A stretch of 64,000 bases of DNA from Zasmidium citrigriseum (Eukaryota > Ascomycota > Dothideomycetes > Mycosphaerellales > Mycosphaerellaceae), in NCBI GenBank assembly GCA_002786025.1, contig NHNW01000054.1, positions 186,001 to 250,000 of the forward strand, in the 5' to 3' direction. This document shows positions 1-11,094 of this stretch, in pieces. The first letter of the stretch is position 1. The number at the start of each line of letters is the position of its first letter. The notes beneath the pieces were generated by a model that was not told where the DNA came from, ran no database searches, and saw nothing but the letters and a program-made list of their open reading frames with translations. The position numbers were made by a program, and so were the translations under genes.

Positions 1-861
1 CATCATGGCGATCTCCTTCGCGCCGATCATGTTCTTAGTCTCTTCGATCTCGGGGACGTGAAGAGTGACAAAGTCCGCGCTAGAGAGGAGTTCTTCCAGG
101 GAACCCACTTGATGGGCAGTTCCCAGACCCATGAGGTTGACCACATCGTAGTAGATGACTCGCATGCCCATTGCCTCTGCAAGCACTGAAAGCTGTGCAC
201 CGACATGTCCGTATCCTACAATACCCAATGTCTTTCCTCTTACTTCCCAGCAGCCATTCGAGACCTTGTTCCACACACCGTTGTGCATTTCCATGCTGCG
301 GTCTGCCATTTGTCTTGCCAGCGTGATGATCTCTCCAATCATGAGCTCAGCCACAGAGCGGGAGTTGCTGAACGGCGAGTTAAAGACAGCGATACCATTC
401 TCCGCGGCATATTGCAAGTCGACCTGGTTGGTACCAATGCAGAAGCATCCAATGACAATCAGGTTCTTCGCATGCTTGAGGACATTGGCAGAAAGCTGCG
501 TCTTGGAACGAATGCCAATGACGTTCACATCCTGGATCTTCTCGATGAGCTGGTCTTCGGGGAGCGAGCTCTTGAGGGCTTCCACCTGGTAGCCCTGCTT
601 CTTCAGAATGGCCTGTCCGGTCTGGTTGACGTTTTCTAGCAGCAGGACCTTGACATCTTGCGATTGGAATGGACGGAGCTGTTTTGCGCTGACTTTGGGT
701 GGGCCGGCGTAGCTTTGTGTCTGGTGTGGGCTGTGGAAGGAGAGCTGAGGGCTGGTGGAGAGGGAGCCGGCGGGGTCATATCGCGAGTTGCTGACGGTCC
801 TGGAGAGCGAGGCGTCGCCGTTGGCGGGGCGTTCGGGGATGTCGAGCGCTGCGGTGGGCAT
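1..861 (-). CDS. D-3-phosphoglycerate dehydrogenase, N-terminal 287 residues (runs off window)
   Basis: The first committed step of serine synthesis oxidises 3-phosphoglycerate to 3-phosphohydroxypyruvate with NAD in the cytosol. The minus strand is open from an ATG at 861 to the window edge with no intron. About 60 residues of low-complexity Ser/Pro leader precede the catalytic part, as in fungal Ser3/Ser33. Visible landmarks are IRSKTQLSANVL, GCFCIGTNQVDL, FNSPFSNSRSVAELMIGE and the Rossmann loop GIVGYGHVGAQ near residue 220, followed by the TLHVPE segment. These match the substrate-binding and NAD-binding lobes of the 2-hydroxyacid dehydrogenase family. The C-terminal ACT domain would lie outside the window. 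The start was chosen because it is the first ATG giving the usual fungal leader length. Another 2-hydroxyacid dehydrogenase is the only real alternative. Confidence 0.93.
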   Translation of the reverse strand, partial: MPTAALDIPERPANGDASLSRTVSNSRYDPAGSLSTSPQLSFHSPHQTQSYAGPPKVSAKQLRPFQSQDVKVLLLENVNQTGQAILKKQGYQVEALKSSLPEDQLIEKIQDVNVIGIRSKTQLSANVLKHAKNLIVIGCFCIGTNQVDLQYAAENGIAVFNSPFSNSRSVAELMIGEIITLARQMADRSMEMHNGVWNKVSNGCWEVRGKTLGIVGYGHVGAQLSVLAEAMGMRVIYYDVVNLMGLGTAHQVGSLEELLSSADFVTLHVPEIEETKNMIGAKEIAMM

Positions 862-1485
862 GTTGGCGGGTGGGAGAAGATTGGGGGTGAGAAGGAGAGA
901 AGTGGGAGAGAGACGGGTATTTATTGCGGTGAGTTACGTGGAAGGTTGAGTTGGAAGTGGTGCCATTCCGCAAGAGTCATTCTGGTGCTTCGAAATCTTT
1001 GTTCGAACACCGAACCTCCCGCCGACGCCGCTCCACGTGAAACTCGGTTCCTGCGCATGACGCCATGTGCTAGGCCGCATTCGGCAGCGACGATGAGCTT
1101 AGCGCCTGCACATCATTCGGATCCGTTCACTTCATCTCTTCCTTCCTTCTCTTCCGTGCAACTGTGTCACCTCTTCGTGTAACTATTCGACGTGTGAATG
1201 GTCAGTTTTGACGAGACATTCAACACCGTCGCGTCGCGTCGCTCAGGAGACGAGAATGCAAGTTCCCGAGGACTTCTTTGTTAACCTTCAAGGTAGCGGG
1301 ACCCCTGTAGGGCTTCATCGTTTCCTCTACCCTCTCCTCTCTCTTCTCTACAAACGCCTCGAGCTTCCCTCTTAGTCAACGGCGAAGGACTGTCAAGTTT
1401 TCCTGACTACACAGCATCACATGTCGACATCTTGAGCCTCATTTACATCGATTGGACTCTCCTGGAAACATCGAGAGCGGCGGCA
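862..1485. promoter_or_regulatory. Divergent promoter region
   Basis: This 620-bp gap separates the divergent starts at 861 (minus) and 1486 (plus). It holds a pyrimidine tract around 1319-1352 (repeated CCTCT/CTCTT), typical of fungal core promoters just upstream of transcription starts. No other gene is visible. Confidence 0.5.
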
Positions 1486-3922
1486 ATGGCACCACACACT
1501 GGCTATCTCGACACGTACAAGGCTTACAAGGCTGGAACTACCAAGATAACGACATGGCTGGTCGAAAATGCTGAGCGATGTGGTACAGACCTGGGCTTAC
1601 CTGCCACTGCCGGTGCGAGCCAGAGCGGGTCAAAGAAAGCGAGCCCATCACAGTACCCCATACCGGTCAACAACTTCCCGAAGCTGGCCAGGAGCATCGC
1701 TGCCTCTACCAATCCAGTCATCCGAATACCCAATCATATAATCTCTCTGGTGAAGAGCGTCATCGGCCTGAGGAAGCAATTCACCCACCTGTTCGCAAAG
1801 TTCTCCAAGCGAAGAAACGCAGCTGCTCAAAAGGCCAAAGATGGTCATCAGCACATCATCTCGATCTTGGAAGATGTTCTCTCTATTCTTCGACCAGCTG
1901 AAGCGATCGACGATGCCGACGATAGCTTGACGAACATGTTCGCTATGCTTCACGTTGAAGAGACAACCTCAGAAGGCACGGCCCCTGCGAAACCAACCAA
2001 AGCACCGAAGAAGCCTCAATACGAGATGGAAATCGAAGACGACGAACCTACTTTCGCCATCTTCAGTTTCGTAAAAGATGTGAACGAGATTCGCGAGCAT
2101 CTCAGAGGCGTGTGGGCAGACTACCGCAGTGGCAGACTCGATTTGATGGCTGCGTCCATTACCACAGATACGGCGTTTGACATGATAAAGCGTAGCGCAT
2201 CGGAGCTGTCTGACTTCATTGAAGATTTGTCCTATCCACTCGTGGTCATCGTCCTAAACCAATTCATGGACGAGGTCGGAGGAGCCACAGAATCATTCGC
2301 CGACTGGATTTGTTACCCAACGTATCATTATCTCATGAAATACGACGAGATCCTTACTCCGAGTGGAGCCCCTTATCTCAAGCCCGGCCACTGGGGCGTC
2401 TACGACCCAAAACAGGACAGGTCTAAAATGTCCAAGGACGAGAAAGAAATCGAAGACAGGATCATCGTTATGGAAATGCTGCCGGAGTTCACCAAACTCT
2501 CGCGTGCTCGTTTGCGCGCTCCAGGGGAAGACGAGCTGACTTCCGGAATGCGCCACATGATGGATGCAAGCAGCGTGGAAGAGCTACCTTTGCATACCGT
2601 CTTCGCCTTGCAAATTCTTCTTGATATCCATCACGTCCTTCGCGAAGACGCCATTCGGCCTTTTGAACAGATGCAGGCCACCGGAAAGAAGGCTATCCAA
2701 ACGCTTGACGACTACTTCCGCTTTTCTCGCGGCAGATACATCAGCACATGGCCGGCTCAGAACGACGATGCCTTGCGAATGGTGCAATCCTTTGCGAAAG
2801 ACTGGACGCAGACTGACACTGTGGAAAAGGCTCTGTTGCCAGTCTATCAGAAGCTCGGCGTCACACCGAGACCGTTCTTCTTCCTCAAGAATCACCCGGT
2901 CCTCTGCGGACTGCTGACCTACCGGCTCAATGCGTTGCTACAAGAATGTAAGTATGCCCGATCTCCCGTGCCATTCATGATTCTGGACCACTGCCCGGGG
3001 ACCATCGTGCATCTTTCTTGGACATTCTGTGAAAACAACAAGCTGACCTTTATTTCCCCCAGGTGGCATCACACTCTGCAATGCATGGGGTACAGCAATC
3101 TTCCCAGCCCACTTCTACAATGCAGCTCGTCAAAGCGCCGACCTGGGAGTAGAGTGGAAAGACATGGACTATGTGATCTCTCTCCACTCAGCCCAACGCA
3201 TCTTCGTCGGCGCGCCTCCCACCGAACCAACCGAGTATCTAAAGCGCTTCGTCCTCGCTCTTGGCGGCAGCGCCAGTAACTTCGCTCGTAATCGCCGCTC
3301 GGGCGGTCCATCTTTGATCGTGGAGTCCAAGAAAGGCCCCCGCGGCCTCAAAACCACCACTCCCGTGAAGGACATCTTCTACCCTCGATACGCCGAGTTC
3401 GACTCGGCAAAGCTCACGACGCCCAACATCATCGCCATGCTCTCCGTCGCTGCCAAAGCGGAACGCCTCAGTCCACCCTCTATCGACCTACAACCCTTCA
3501 CCCAGCAAATGCTCACCCAACGCCAATTCACCCCCCTCCAACTCCTCCGCATCGTCCGCGAAGGCGTCGCAGCCGAAGAACTCCATCTCCGCTTCGACTA
3601 CCTCGGTCTGCACCAGCGCAGCCTGAAACTTCTACGGACGCTGCAGACGCACCTTCATGCTGATCTCGTCAAGTACTTCAGCGAGCAGTACATCGAGGAG
3701 GAGTCGCAGCTGCCCTTTGTCATTGGGTATTTATTTGAGGTTGTGTATGGCTCGGCTCGTGTGGCGGAGGAGTTGAGGGTGCAGGCTGGGAGTCGCATGT
3801 TGCATACCGCGGCGGGGGTTTTGGACAGGTTTTTGACTGAGGGTGGGAATTCTTCTAAGAGTTTGGATGCTGCAAGGGAGATGGCGATTGCGGGATGGGT
3901 AGAGTCTTCAAATGGGAGGTGA
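1486..3922 (+). CDS. DUF6604-like fungal protein, two exons
   Basis: A 773-residue protein of unknown function. Exons are 1486-2947 and 3063-3922. The intron (115 nt) starts GTAAGT, ends CCCCAG, and its removal joins the reading frames across codon TGT. The N-terminus (YLDTYKAYKAGTTKITTWL near residues 6-24) resembles the start of the fungal DUF6604 domain, which I recognise from memory with moderate certainty. A lysine/serine stretch, an acidic segment near residue 185 and a helical C-terminal half follow. There is no signal peptide or membrane segment. The frame is also open 18 codons upstream (ATG at 1432), but the ATG at 1486 has a better context (gcaATGGc) and starts directly before the conserved block. 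The cellular role is unknown. Confidence 0.8.
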
Positions 3923-4216
3923 GGTCTTGAGGGCTGTTTAGCCGATCGATCATATGGTAGGAAGGAGTGGACTTAACCCTCCTCCAGGCGATTGAACGGT
4001 CTACGAGCCGTCAAAAATCCTCAGCTTCCATTCGACCTGTATTGAACGTGTGAAGTCGTTACGTGATTACGTGTGTCTATCTCATGGGCTGGTCTGTGAA
4101 GCCCATTGTGCGACAAAGATTCAGCCATATACTCGGTTCTTTGCGAAAATTCGATGACAGCCCATGCATGTCTTTCAGTGCCGCCATCGAGCACCGTGGA
4201 CACAGTCATCGCTCCT
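3923..4216. other. Convergent intergenic region
   Basis: This is the 3' gap between the plus gene ending at 3922 and the minus gene ending at 4217. Short overlapping frames exist on both strands, but none looks like a protein. I see nothing else in it. Confidence 0.5.
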
Positions 4217-5416
4217 CTAGGCAGGAATATTCTGCGTCGCACAATGAATCCCCCCGCCCTGCATCGCAACCTCATGCAAATAGACCTGCTCCACCATCCG
4301 GCCTGGATACAACTCCTGAACAACCCTCTTCGCTTTCTCATCAGCCTCGTCATCCCCAAAACGTGCCAAGATCACCGCCCCATTGACAACAGCGTAATTG
4401 ACATACGACAGCGAAGGAGCGAGCTCGGGATCATTATCTTCACCCAGGGCCTTTTGCGGATCAGGCTCCGTCAATTCGACGATTTTCAGCTTTCTCCCTC
4501 TCGCATCTGTGGAGTTCTCAAGAATGGCTCTCATCTCGTAGAATTCATCCAGAGCATCGTCGGAGCTGTTGAATGGTCTGTTGATGACAACTGTGCCGGG
4601 GAAGGTGAAACGAGCAAAGGAGTCGATATGGTCATCTGTGATATCGCCGCCGCGGTAGCCAGGGAGCCAGATCGTTTTGTTGACGCCGAGGACTTCAGCG
4701 AAGTAGTTCTCCATCGTCTTCTTGTCGATACCAGGGTTGCGGTTTGGATTCAGGATTGAGGCCTCAGTGGCGAGCAGAGTGCCTTCGCCATCGACTTCAA
4801 TGCCGCTGCCTTCAGCGGTAAAGGGGGCGTTTCGCGAAGAGAAGTTCAGCGCTTGAGCGGCGTAGGCGCCGAGGTAGGAGTCGCTGTTGGGGAGGGTCTT
4901 GCGGCCCCAGTTGTTGAAATTTAGCAGTAGGCCGACGATGCTGCTGGATGTGCTGTTGGTATCGAAGCCCACTCCAGGGTCATCTGTCTGATTCCATGTG
5001 TTCGTGATCGGACCTTGATTAGAGTGGACGAAGACCGGGCCGGTGTCGCGGGCCCACAGCGAATGAACATTCTGCGTGATGTGAATCGACACATTCTTGA
5101 CCCCACCCAACATCTCTTCTGCGGATTGCAAATTCGTATTCTCGTTACCACAGCCAGGCTCTCCAATCTGGGGATCGCGAACAAACAACTCGACAGGTTC
5201 GTGCCTCGCAATGGCTTTCGCGACTTCGGCTAGCTCCTGTCTTGTCTCGCGGACTTTGCAATCAGGACAAGGATATGATGTTTCGTTGACCATAGAGTAT
5301 TCAGTGGGCCATGTCATAATCGTACCGGCCTGAAGATCGGTCTCGGCAGGCATCCTGAAGCTCGAGTCTGGTGTAAGGGCCATCATCACGGCGAGTGCTG
5401 GGTTGAGGACAGCCAT
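4217..5416 (-). CDS. Agmatine deiminase / bacterial-type peptidyl-arginine deiminase family protein
   Basis: A 399-residue member of the guanidino-group hydrolase fold that includes agmatine deiminase (agmatine to N-carbamoylputrescine plus ammonia). Family landmarks in order are TWPTEYS (35-41), SLWARDTGP (119-127, catalytic Asp124), AEGSGIEVDG (201-210, Glu), DDHID (261-265, His/Asp) and the C-terminal GGGIHCATQ with nucleophile Cys392. All catalytic residues expected for the family are present. The frame stays open upstream to 5623. I prefer the ATG at 5416 because a TATA-like element lies about 90 bp upstream at 5506-5514, and the upstream translation is unlike the family. Many N-x-S/T sites hint at passage through the secretory route, yet no clear signal peptide is visible. 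The true substrate (agmatine, free arginine or peptide) cannot be told. Confidence 0.85.
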   Translation of the reverse strand: MAVLNPALAVMMALTPDSSFRMPAETDLQAGTIMTWPTEYSMVNETSYPCPDCKVRETRQELAEVAKAIARHEPVELFVRDPQIGEPGCGNENTNLQSAEEMLGGVKNVSIHITQNVHSLWARDTGPVFVHSNQGPITNTWNQTDDPGVGFDTNSTSSSIVGLLLNFNNWGRKTLPNSDSYLGAYAAQALNFSSRNAPFTAEGSGIEVDGEGTLLATEASILNPNRNPGIDKKTMENYFAEVLGVNKTIWLPGYRGGDITDDHIDSFARFTFPGTVVINRPFNSSDDALDEFYEMRAILENSTDARGRKLKIVELTEPDPQKALGEDNDPELAPSLSYVNYAVVNGAVILARFGDDEADEKAKRVVQELYPGRMVEQVYLHEVAMQGGGIHCATQNIPA

Positions 5417-5505
5417 GTCTTCTTTGGAAGAGGGAATCGATGATCTGTTTTCAAGCTTTCGTCGGCTTGGACTAGACCAACGACCACCGTGACTTCTTGA
5501 TTGTG

Positions 5506-5514
5506 TTATATATC
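5506..5514 (-). promoter_or_regulatory. TATA-like element of the deiminase gene
   Basis: GATATATAA on the minus strand lies about 90 bp upstream of the ATG at 5416. It supports the shorter start over the longer open frame. Confidence 0.45.
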
Positions 5515-6071
5515 TAAAGCCGGAGACACCTGCGGTGGCCCGGAACGGTATTCTTCTCCAGCAATGAAAGACGTTGCGGGCTGTGTCGTTCGTCATAGCA
5601 ATTGAGCTTGGCGCCATGGCCACAGCAACATTAGATGTATATCCCAGTATGCGTGATGTACTTTCTCGGGCACAAGCTCTATTGAATGCATCGTGTACGG
5701 AGTCTTGGTGGAGAGAGCGCGCCAGGTCAAAGCATCCGGCCTCACGATTGAGAGATCGATCAGAGGGCCAGAGGCCAACCGTGCTGAGCGCTGTACAGAC
5801 ATGGACACGGGAATCTCCAAGCTATTGCACTGTCCAAAATTGACTCAAGCAGGTATTGATGGCACGAACATCTTTCCGCTTTCGGACAAGGTGAACCTTT
5901 AATGGGACCTCGTTGCTGTCATGCAAGATATCTAGTGCAGTCGACAGCCGTAGTATCCGTAGCATGCGGAGGTCAGAACGGGGGGTCGTTGATAAAGAAG
6001 CTCGCGTGTGCCTTCCAAACGTGGTACCGCATGTCCCGAAAAGGACTGCGCTTTGCAGCCTCGAGCGCTCC
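5515..6071. other. Intergenic region
   Basis: This is a 557-bp gap between two minus-strand genes. It should carry the promoter of the deiminase gene and the terminator of the gamma-tubulin complex gene. No supported coding frame or repeat was seen. Confidence 0.5.
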
Positions 6072-8510
6072 TCAACGGACGCCCCACTCCAAAGTCTCAG
6101 CAAGTCTTGACAGAAAGGTGTCGCCGCCTACTCGGCCAACACCTCGTATCCCAGCGGTCAGAAACTTGACGTTCTTGTCGAACTCGTTCTGCAGTCCGGC
6201 GATGCGGTTTCCTCGATCCGTCTTGGCCAGGACTTCGCTCAGCTCGAGAATGGCCACAACGGCGTCCCGAACAGGCTCGAGGTTGGCCGAAAGGAGCAAA
6301 TTCATGTCAAGTCGTTTCTCGTAGGCGGCATAAACTGCGACCATCTCATCAATGTCAGCAGCACGTTCCATAGCAAGGACCATAGCTTTGTGGAGGGTCT
6401 GAGCCGTCGTTGTTGTATAGTCGAAAAGGCAGTTGGAGAACCACAAGAGCTTTTGTCGTAGCTTGATCGTCTGGGTGTTGACAGGGTGCCCCAAGCGAAA
6501 ATCGAAGAAGCGGCTTTGTAGAAAGTTTCCGGCACAGAAGATCTGTAGGAGGAAAGTGAAGGCCTTTGAGTGGGCGTCTGGGCCTTTTGAATGTATCACA
6601 TTCTGCACCGGCCATGAAAGCCTGTGTCCGATCGTGAGCATCGTCAATCGGCGAACGAGTGAGCCTGTGATGGGCTTTTCCTTGTCGTGCAGAAGAGTGA
6701 CGTAGATGTTCTCAGCGTCTACTTCAGATGAGCTCCCGAATGTGCTTTGGGCGAGCTCTGTCAACATGAATTGATCGTCGCCTGCTATGGCATCCGGCCT
6801 CGAGCTCATGCGCGCTATAACAGTGGTGGCAAATTCTTGGAATAGAATGCCGTCCTGCGAGAGAAACACTTTGGGCAGAGCAGCCAGCGTTCTTTTCAAC
6901 TGATGCCCATGGAACAATTCCGAACGCAATACAGGACTGCAGTCCGTGCTGATCTTGGTGATCCATTCATCGAGAGTATCGTCCAGCGATTGCGAGAATG
7001 GAGAGAGTGGACTCTCCGCGAGTTCTCGCAGGCAAGCATTGAAGTCCGGGAGCGACGTGGCCTCGTGTTGGTTCTCCGAATCCTCTCCAGCCGCCTCAAG
7101 CTGATTCAGAAACGCTCTGCTCTTGCCAAGCGAGAAGAGCGGCGCGGCTTTGGTAGAGAGGCAATGGGGCGTGAACGGCCTCTCATTCGTCAATGAGCGT
7201 AGCTTGAACCGTAACCTCCAAAGATCACTTTTCTGACACTCCTGGTCAGACTCTTCCGCGAACAAGATTTCTCGATCTTGAGGAACAATGATACCCTTGG
7301 TCACCCAAGTTCCGACAGGGCGCAAGTAAGTCGTAAACCCGCTCAGAAAGACCGTCGCAAGGACTTCAAACACGCCCACGTCGCCAGCTAGATGAGCCAT
7401 ACAAGCCTCGTCGTACAACTCATCCAGAAGAGCAAAAGGTGCATCGTCGGAATCTGTGTGAGAAGCTCGTTCAACAATCTCAGACAGATGGACCAGCGGG
7501 CGAGCTATGAAATCGATTTCTGTTTGCACTTCAAGCGCACTCACAGCTGTAGCCTTTGCAGGTGCGATGTAGCGTTGCTCGATCGATGCAAGCTGGGTAC
7601 CGAGCTTGGTGAGTTGCTTTTCGATCGAGCCATGGATGCTCTGCAGGTACGAGTGCGGCATCTCTGGGACCCATTGCCGCAGGAAGTTGATTGCAGAGCC
7701 AGCATTTGCTGCGGAGCGTAGCAGGTCGAGCAGGGTACCCGTGCTCGCGCTGGCAATGCGGATTGTCGCAGACACGACCACTCTGCCGTCATCATCCACA
7801 TCAAACAGATCCGTAGGTAGACCATGCATCATTGAGAGTATTTGTCGGGCGACGACCAGTTCGGACAGAGTTTGACATCCTTCCTCATGTTTGAGGGATC
7901 CCCCATGGCGTCTAGCTGACTTCACCTGCTCAAGAGCTGCCTCGTCTGGCTGCAAAAGGTACAGTCTCGCAACTGAAGCCGGATCCTCCTCGTCCAGAGA
8001 TGTAGCCTTTGTGGATACCGTTGGATCGGAGTCTTGATAGAACTCATCATCACCGCTGGAATGATAGCCACGTTCAACGTCTGCCCAGATGTCCGGATCG
8101 TCAAATGGTTCGTCGCCAATAATGTCCTCCCACGTGAGTGACTCTTCGGCTGCTTTGGCTTGAGCCTCGTTTTGAATATCTTCCAGAGACGTGTTCTCCA
8201 CAGGACGATCCGAAAGCTCAAGCAGGAGAGACAGAATCTCGGGCATCCATCGAGAATCTCTGGGCAGGTCGTTCAAGTCTGTCTCGAGAAGAGTCGCCAG
8301 TCCCTCTCGATTGAGCACAGAGAACTTCTCGATCAGCCCGTCCAGCTTTGACCTGACGGCAAATTGATTCGTTCGTGCATGACTTTGGTCTCTCAGGTTC
8401 TTTAATGCCTTGTCTGTGAGTTTGCTGAATCCTGGATCATCTTTGCTGCGGCCAGTAGTGGAAGTGACGAGGCCCTCTGCGAGCCTCTTCAAGTTTGCGG
8501 CGTGTGCCAT
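6072..8510 (-). CDS. Gamma-tubulin complex component (GCP5/Mod21-like), spindle pole body
   Basis: An 812-residue intronless protein of the Spc97/Spc98 (GCP) family, which assembles gamma-tubulin into the ring complex that nucleates microtubules at the spindle pole body. A long helical N-terminus is followed by an acidic segment (about 130-170) and then the GRIP1-type block near 395-420, FLSGFTTYLRPVGTWVTKG, where fungal and animal GCPs read YLRxxxxWxxxG. The C-terminal half (about 640-780) carries the GRIP2-type segments PVQNVIHSKGPDAHSKAFTF and RQKLLWFSNCLFDYTT. The length and the long linker before GRIP1 fit a GCP5/GCP6-type accessory subunit better than GCP2 or GCP3. That sub-assignment is inference. 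The start at 8510 is the first Met and gives a clean beginning. Confidence 0.85.
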   Translation of the reverse strand: MAHAANLKRLAEGLVTSTTGRSKDDPGFSKLTDKALKNLRDQSHARTNQFAVRSKLDGLIEKFSVLNREGLATLLETDLNDLPRDSRWMPEILSLLLELSDRPVENTSLEDIQNEAQAKAAEESLTWEDIIGDEPFDDPDIWADVERGYHSSGDDEFYQDSDPTVSTKATSLDEEDPASVARLYLLQPDEAALEQVKSARRHGGSLKHEEGCQTLSELVVARQILSMMHGLPTDLFDVDDDGRVVVSATIRIASASTGTLLDLLRSAANAGSAINFLRQWVPEMPHSYLQSIHGSIEKQLTKLGTQLASIEQRYIAPAKATAVSALEVQTEIDFIARPLVHLSEIVERASHTDSDDAPFALLDELYDEACMAHLAGDVGVFEVLATVFLSGFTTYLRPVGTWVTKGIIVPQDREILFAEESDQECQKSDLWRLRFKLRSLTNERPFTPHCLSTKAAPLFSLGKSRAFLNQLEAAGEDSENQHEATSLPDFNACLRELAESPLSPFSQSLDDTLDEWITKISTDCSPVLRSELFHGHQLKRTLAALPKVFLSQDGILFQEFATTVIARMSSRPDAIAGDDQFMLTELAQSTFGSSSEVDAENIYVTLLHDKEKPITGSLVRRLTMLTIGHRLSWPVQNVIHSKGPDAHSKAFTFLLQIFCAGNFLQSRFFDFRLGHPVNTQTIKLRQKLLWFSNCLFDYTTTTAQTLHKAMVLAMERAADIDEMVAVYAAYEKRLDMNLLLSANLEPVRDAVVAILELSEVLAKTDRGNRIAGLQNEFDKNVKFLTAGIRGVGRVGGDTFLSRLAETLEWGVR

Positions 8511-8794
8511 GATACTCTTGAGTCCAGATGACTTCGATCATGTTGGTGTGATGTTGTTAGTTCATCTCGACTCGCACGACGCGAAGACGCGAGGTTGACA
8601 TTTGTACGGCGGACCAAAGATGCGGTCTTCACGTGCGGCTCAAACAAGCTCTCGGCTCGGAGGCGGCAGGAACGCCACCCGCCTCAAAGAGGGAGGCGCG
8701 TCCCTAGATCTTGGCACCGATGTCACGTTTCCATCTGCGACAGCATCCATGATCCCAGACAAGCCAATATCGACTCCTCCTCGATGCGACGGCC
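8511..8794. promoter_or_regulatory. Divergent promoter region
   Basis: A 284-bp shared upstream region separates the gamma-tubulin complex gene (minus) from the mannosyltransferase gene (plus). No other feature was seen. Confidence 0.4.
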
Positions 8795-10140
8795 ATGGAC
8801 AAGAAGAGAGACAGCTTCGCTTATGAATCGCGGCCGACCGGCATCGTCGACCAACAATCCTCGAAGATGGGAATGCCCAAACCGATTCGCCTGCTGGCCG
8901 GCGCGACCATGTGCTTGTTCTTCTTTCTCGTCTGGCAGATCATGAGGAGTCCGCGGGTGCTGCAGGCGCCGGGTGGGAGGGAGAAGATTGAGGATATGGT
9001 GCGGGATCCGAATCTGGATCGTACGTGCAGAGAACACATCGCAATGTAGGATGATCAATGGCTAATGGGCAGACAGCGACTGGAGAGCCACCTGAACCGT
9101 TACATCGAGTCAGCGGGAACAACTACGCCCCGAACAACCCGAACTCGGATCGCATCAACGCAACGCTTCTATCATTAGTACGAAACAGCGAATTGGAGCA
9201 AATAGTGGGGAGCATGCAAGAGTTGGAGAAGACATGGAATCACAAGTTCAACTACCCATGGACCTTCTTCAACGACGAGCCCTTCACAGAGGAATTCAAG
9301 AAGGTCACGCAAGCGAATACCAATGCCGAGTGCAGATACGAGCTCATTCCGAAAGAGCACTGGGAGATTCCCTCATGGATTAACCGTGACTTGATGAAGG
9401 AGAGCGCGAGGATATTGGAAGAGCAGAAGATCCAGTACGCGAGCATGGAGTCATACCATCAGATGTGCAGGTGGAACAGCGGGTTGTTCTACCACCATCC
9501 GGCGTTGAAGGATATGCAATATTACTGGAGAGTGGAACCGCATGTGAACTTCTACTGCGATGTGGATTATGATGTGTTTCGATACATGCGGGACCACAAC
9601 AAGACCTACGGCTTTACGATCAACATCTACGACTCGCCACAATCGATCCCGACCCTCTGGCCCGAGACCGTGAAGTTCCTGGCAGGAAACAACAAATACC
9701 TCGCAAAGAACAACGCAATGGGCTGGCTAACGGACAGTGAAAGAAGACCAGAACACAACAAAATCGCCCACGGCTACAGTACCTGCCACTTCTGGTCCAA
9801 CTTCGAAATCGCAGACATGAACTTCTGGCGATCTCCCGCCTACGAGGCCTACTTCGAGCACCTCGACCGCGCCGGTGGTTTCTTCTACGAACGATGGGGT
9901 GACGCTCCCGTGCATTCTATCGCCTTGGGTCTCTTTGAAGACGTCAACAGGATCCACTGGTTCAAGGACATCGGCTATCGGCACATTCCCTTCTTCAACT
10001 GCCCCAACTCACCCAAGTGCAAGAAGTGCCAGGCGGGCAAGTTCTTCGACGGGGCCGACTGGCTCAAGAAAGAAGACTGCCGGCCGAGCTGGTTCAAATA
10101 TGTAGGTAACGAGTGGAGTCTGAGCGGTAGCTCAAGTTAG
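8795..10140 (+). CDS. Alpha-1,2-mannosyltransferase, KRE2/MNT1/KTR family (GT15)
   Basis: A type II Golgi membrane enzyme that adds alpha-1,2-mannose from GDP-mannose to N- and O-glycans. Exons are 8795-9020 and 9077-10140. The 56-nt intron (GTACGT...ACAG, with GCTAATG as a branch site) joins VRDPNLD to PTGEPPEP, giving 429 residues. A short basic N-terminus and one hydrophobic anchor (about 30-48) precede a stem and the catalytic domain. Hallmarks are WTFFNDEPF, the metal and donor site YCDVDYDVFRYM, GYSTCHFWSNFEIADMNFWR and RAGGFFYERWGDAPVHS, all standard in GT15. ATG 8795 has a strong context (gccATGGa). An internal Met (MGMPK, 8867) would leave almost no cytosolic tail. The exact yeast orthologue (Ktr4/Ktr5/Kre2) is not decided. 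Confidence 0.93.
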
Positions 10141-10780
10141 TGCATGGGACGACAGCAAGAAATGGAACTAAACGTGAGGTTTTAGCAGGGCGTCTTGGCG
10201 AATCGTTGGTTTGATGATTTTGGACCTTTGGAGGGAGAGGGCAGGGATTGGAACATGTGAAAGTACCTGTCTAGAAAAAGAAGATATCCTTGGCTCATGA
10301 GAGTAATGTACAAATGTTCTGCAAGTTCGAACAGCAATTCTCACGGGCGCCGTCGACATCCATGCGCGACATGGCTGGTTTTGGGATCTCGACTGCCCGG
10401 TGCCGCCAGCTTGGCCCTAGCGATCCCCGAGATCATCGCGGACGACTATGCCTACGAGACGACCGTTCGAGGACTGAGGCGGCCCAATCGCGCGGAGAAA
10501 GCTGCTGTGTAACATCGCTCTTTCCAATGACTGGACAAGCTTGACGCGCTGGCTGAGCAGGCGATGGTGCTGGTATCCACTTCAGCCGAACAACTTTTTG
10601 CCTAGACCATTGGTGTTGCGGTCAAATTGGAAGACATTAGTAGCAATCCCCAACTTTTTGCCAAAGGACTAAGAGTGCAACCAAGCACTGGAGAGCTCAG
10701 AGTCGAGCACTTGTTTGGAGAGAGCTAACTTTCCAGCTTGAGCGGAGGAAGGAGGGTAGTCCTCTTGAGAGGAGATGAAC
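10141..10780. other. Intergenic region
   Basis: A 640-bp gap after the mannosyltransferase gene. Short frames at 10290-10544 show no signal peptide, domain or splice support. Nothing else was seen before the relic that starts at 10781. Confidence 0.45.
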
Positions 10781-10990
10781 ATGGCGTCCACGCAGTCGTT
10801 AGGTACTCCTCCTGGCAATCCGGCTGGCGCTCCACAGGATGTTGCATCAACATTGTTCAGCCTCTAGAGCCCGCACTTACAACATCTGAAGGGCCTAGGA
10901 AATAGCTCAGCTACTGCCGTGCGCCTACGACAGATCATAGAATGGATTCTGAGCCCGGAGCGCGATCTCCCATTCAGCGAAGAACGATCC
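10781..10990 (+). pseudogene. 5' relic of a CorA-like gene (duplicate of the gene at 11220)
   Basis: Reading from an ATG at 10781, the frame gives MASTQSLGTPPGNPAGAPQD and then ASTLFSL, where it meets TAG (10865-10867). Past the stop, the same frame continues with PHLQHLKGLGNSSATAVRLR and IIEWILSPERD. This aligns with the start of the next gene: ASTMFSPRKSHLVRHLDSLA, SASRLRCIAYYILH. The match is about half identical over some 45 residues and is collinear. Homology fades at about 10990, so only the first part of the gene was duplicated or has survived. I read this as a dead 5' fragment. Confidence 0.65.
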
Positions 10991-11094
10991 AGCCCCTACG
11001 AGACCGTGAGTGCCCCAGGAGTGGCTTGGTCGCATGGAGAAAGCTTGACGTAATGAGGGTGGGGAGTAGGTGCGAGTGACACATGTGAAGCGAC

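Noticed and set aside
155..1182. Several plus-strand frames (145, 144 and 174 codons)
   Set aside because: They are antisense to the phosphoglycerate dehydrogenase gene and its promoter; the minus-strand protein matches the family throughout.
10290..10544. Plus-strand frames of 71-84 codons
   Set aside because: No signal peptide, domain or splice context; composition looks like random translation.
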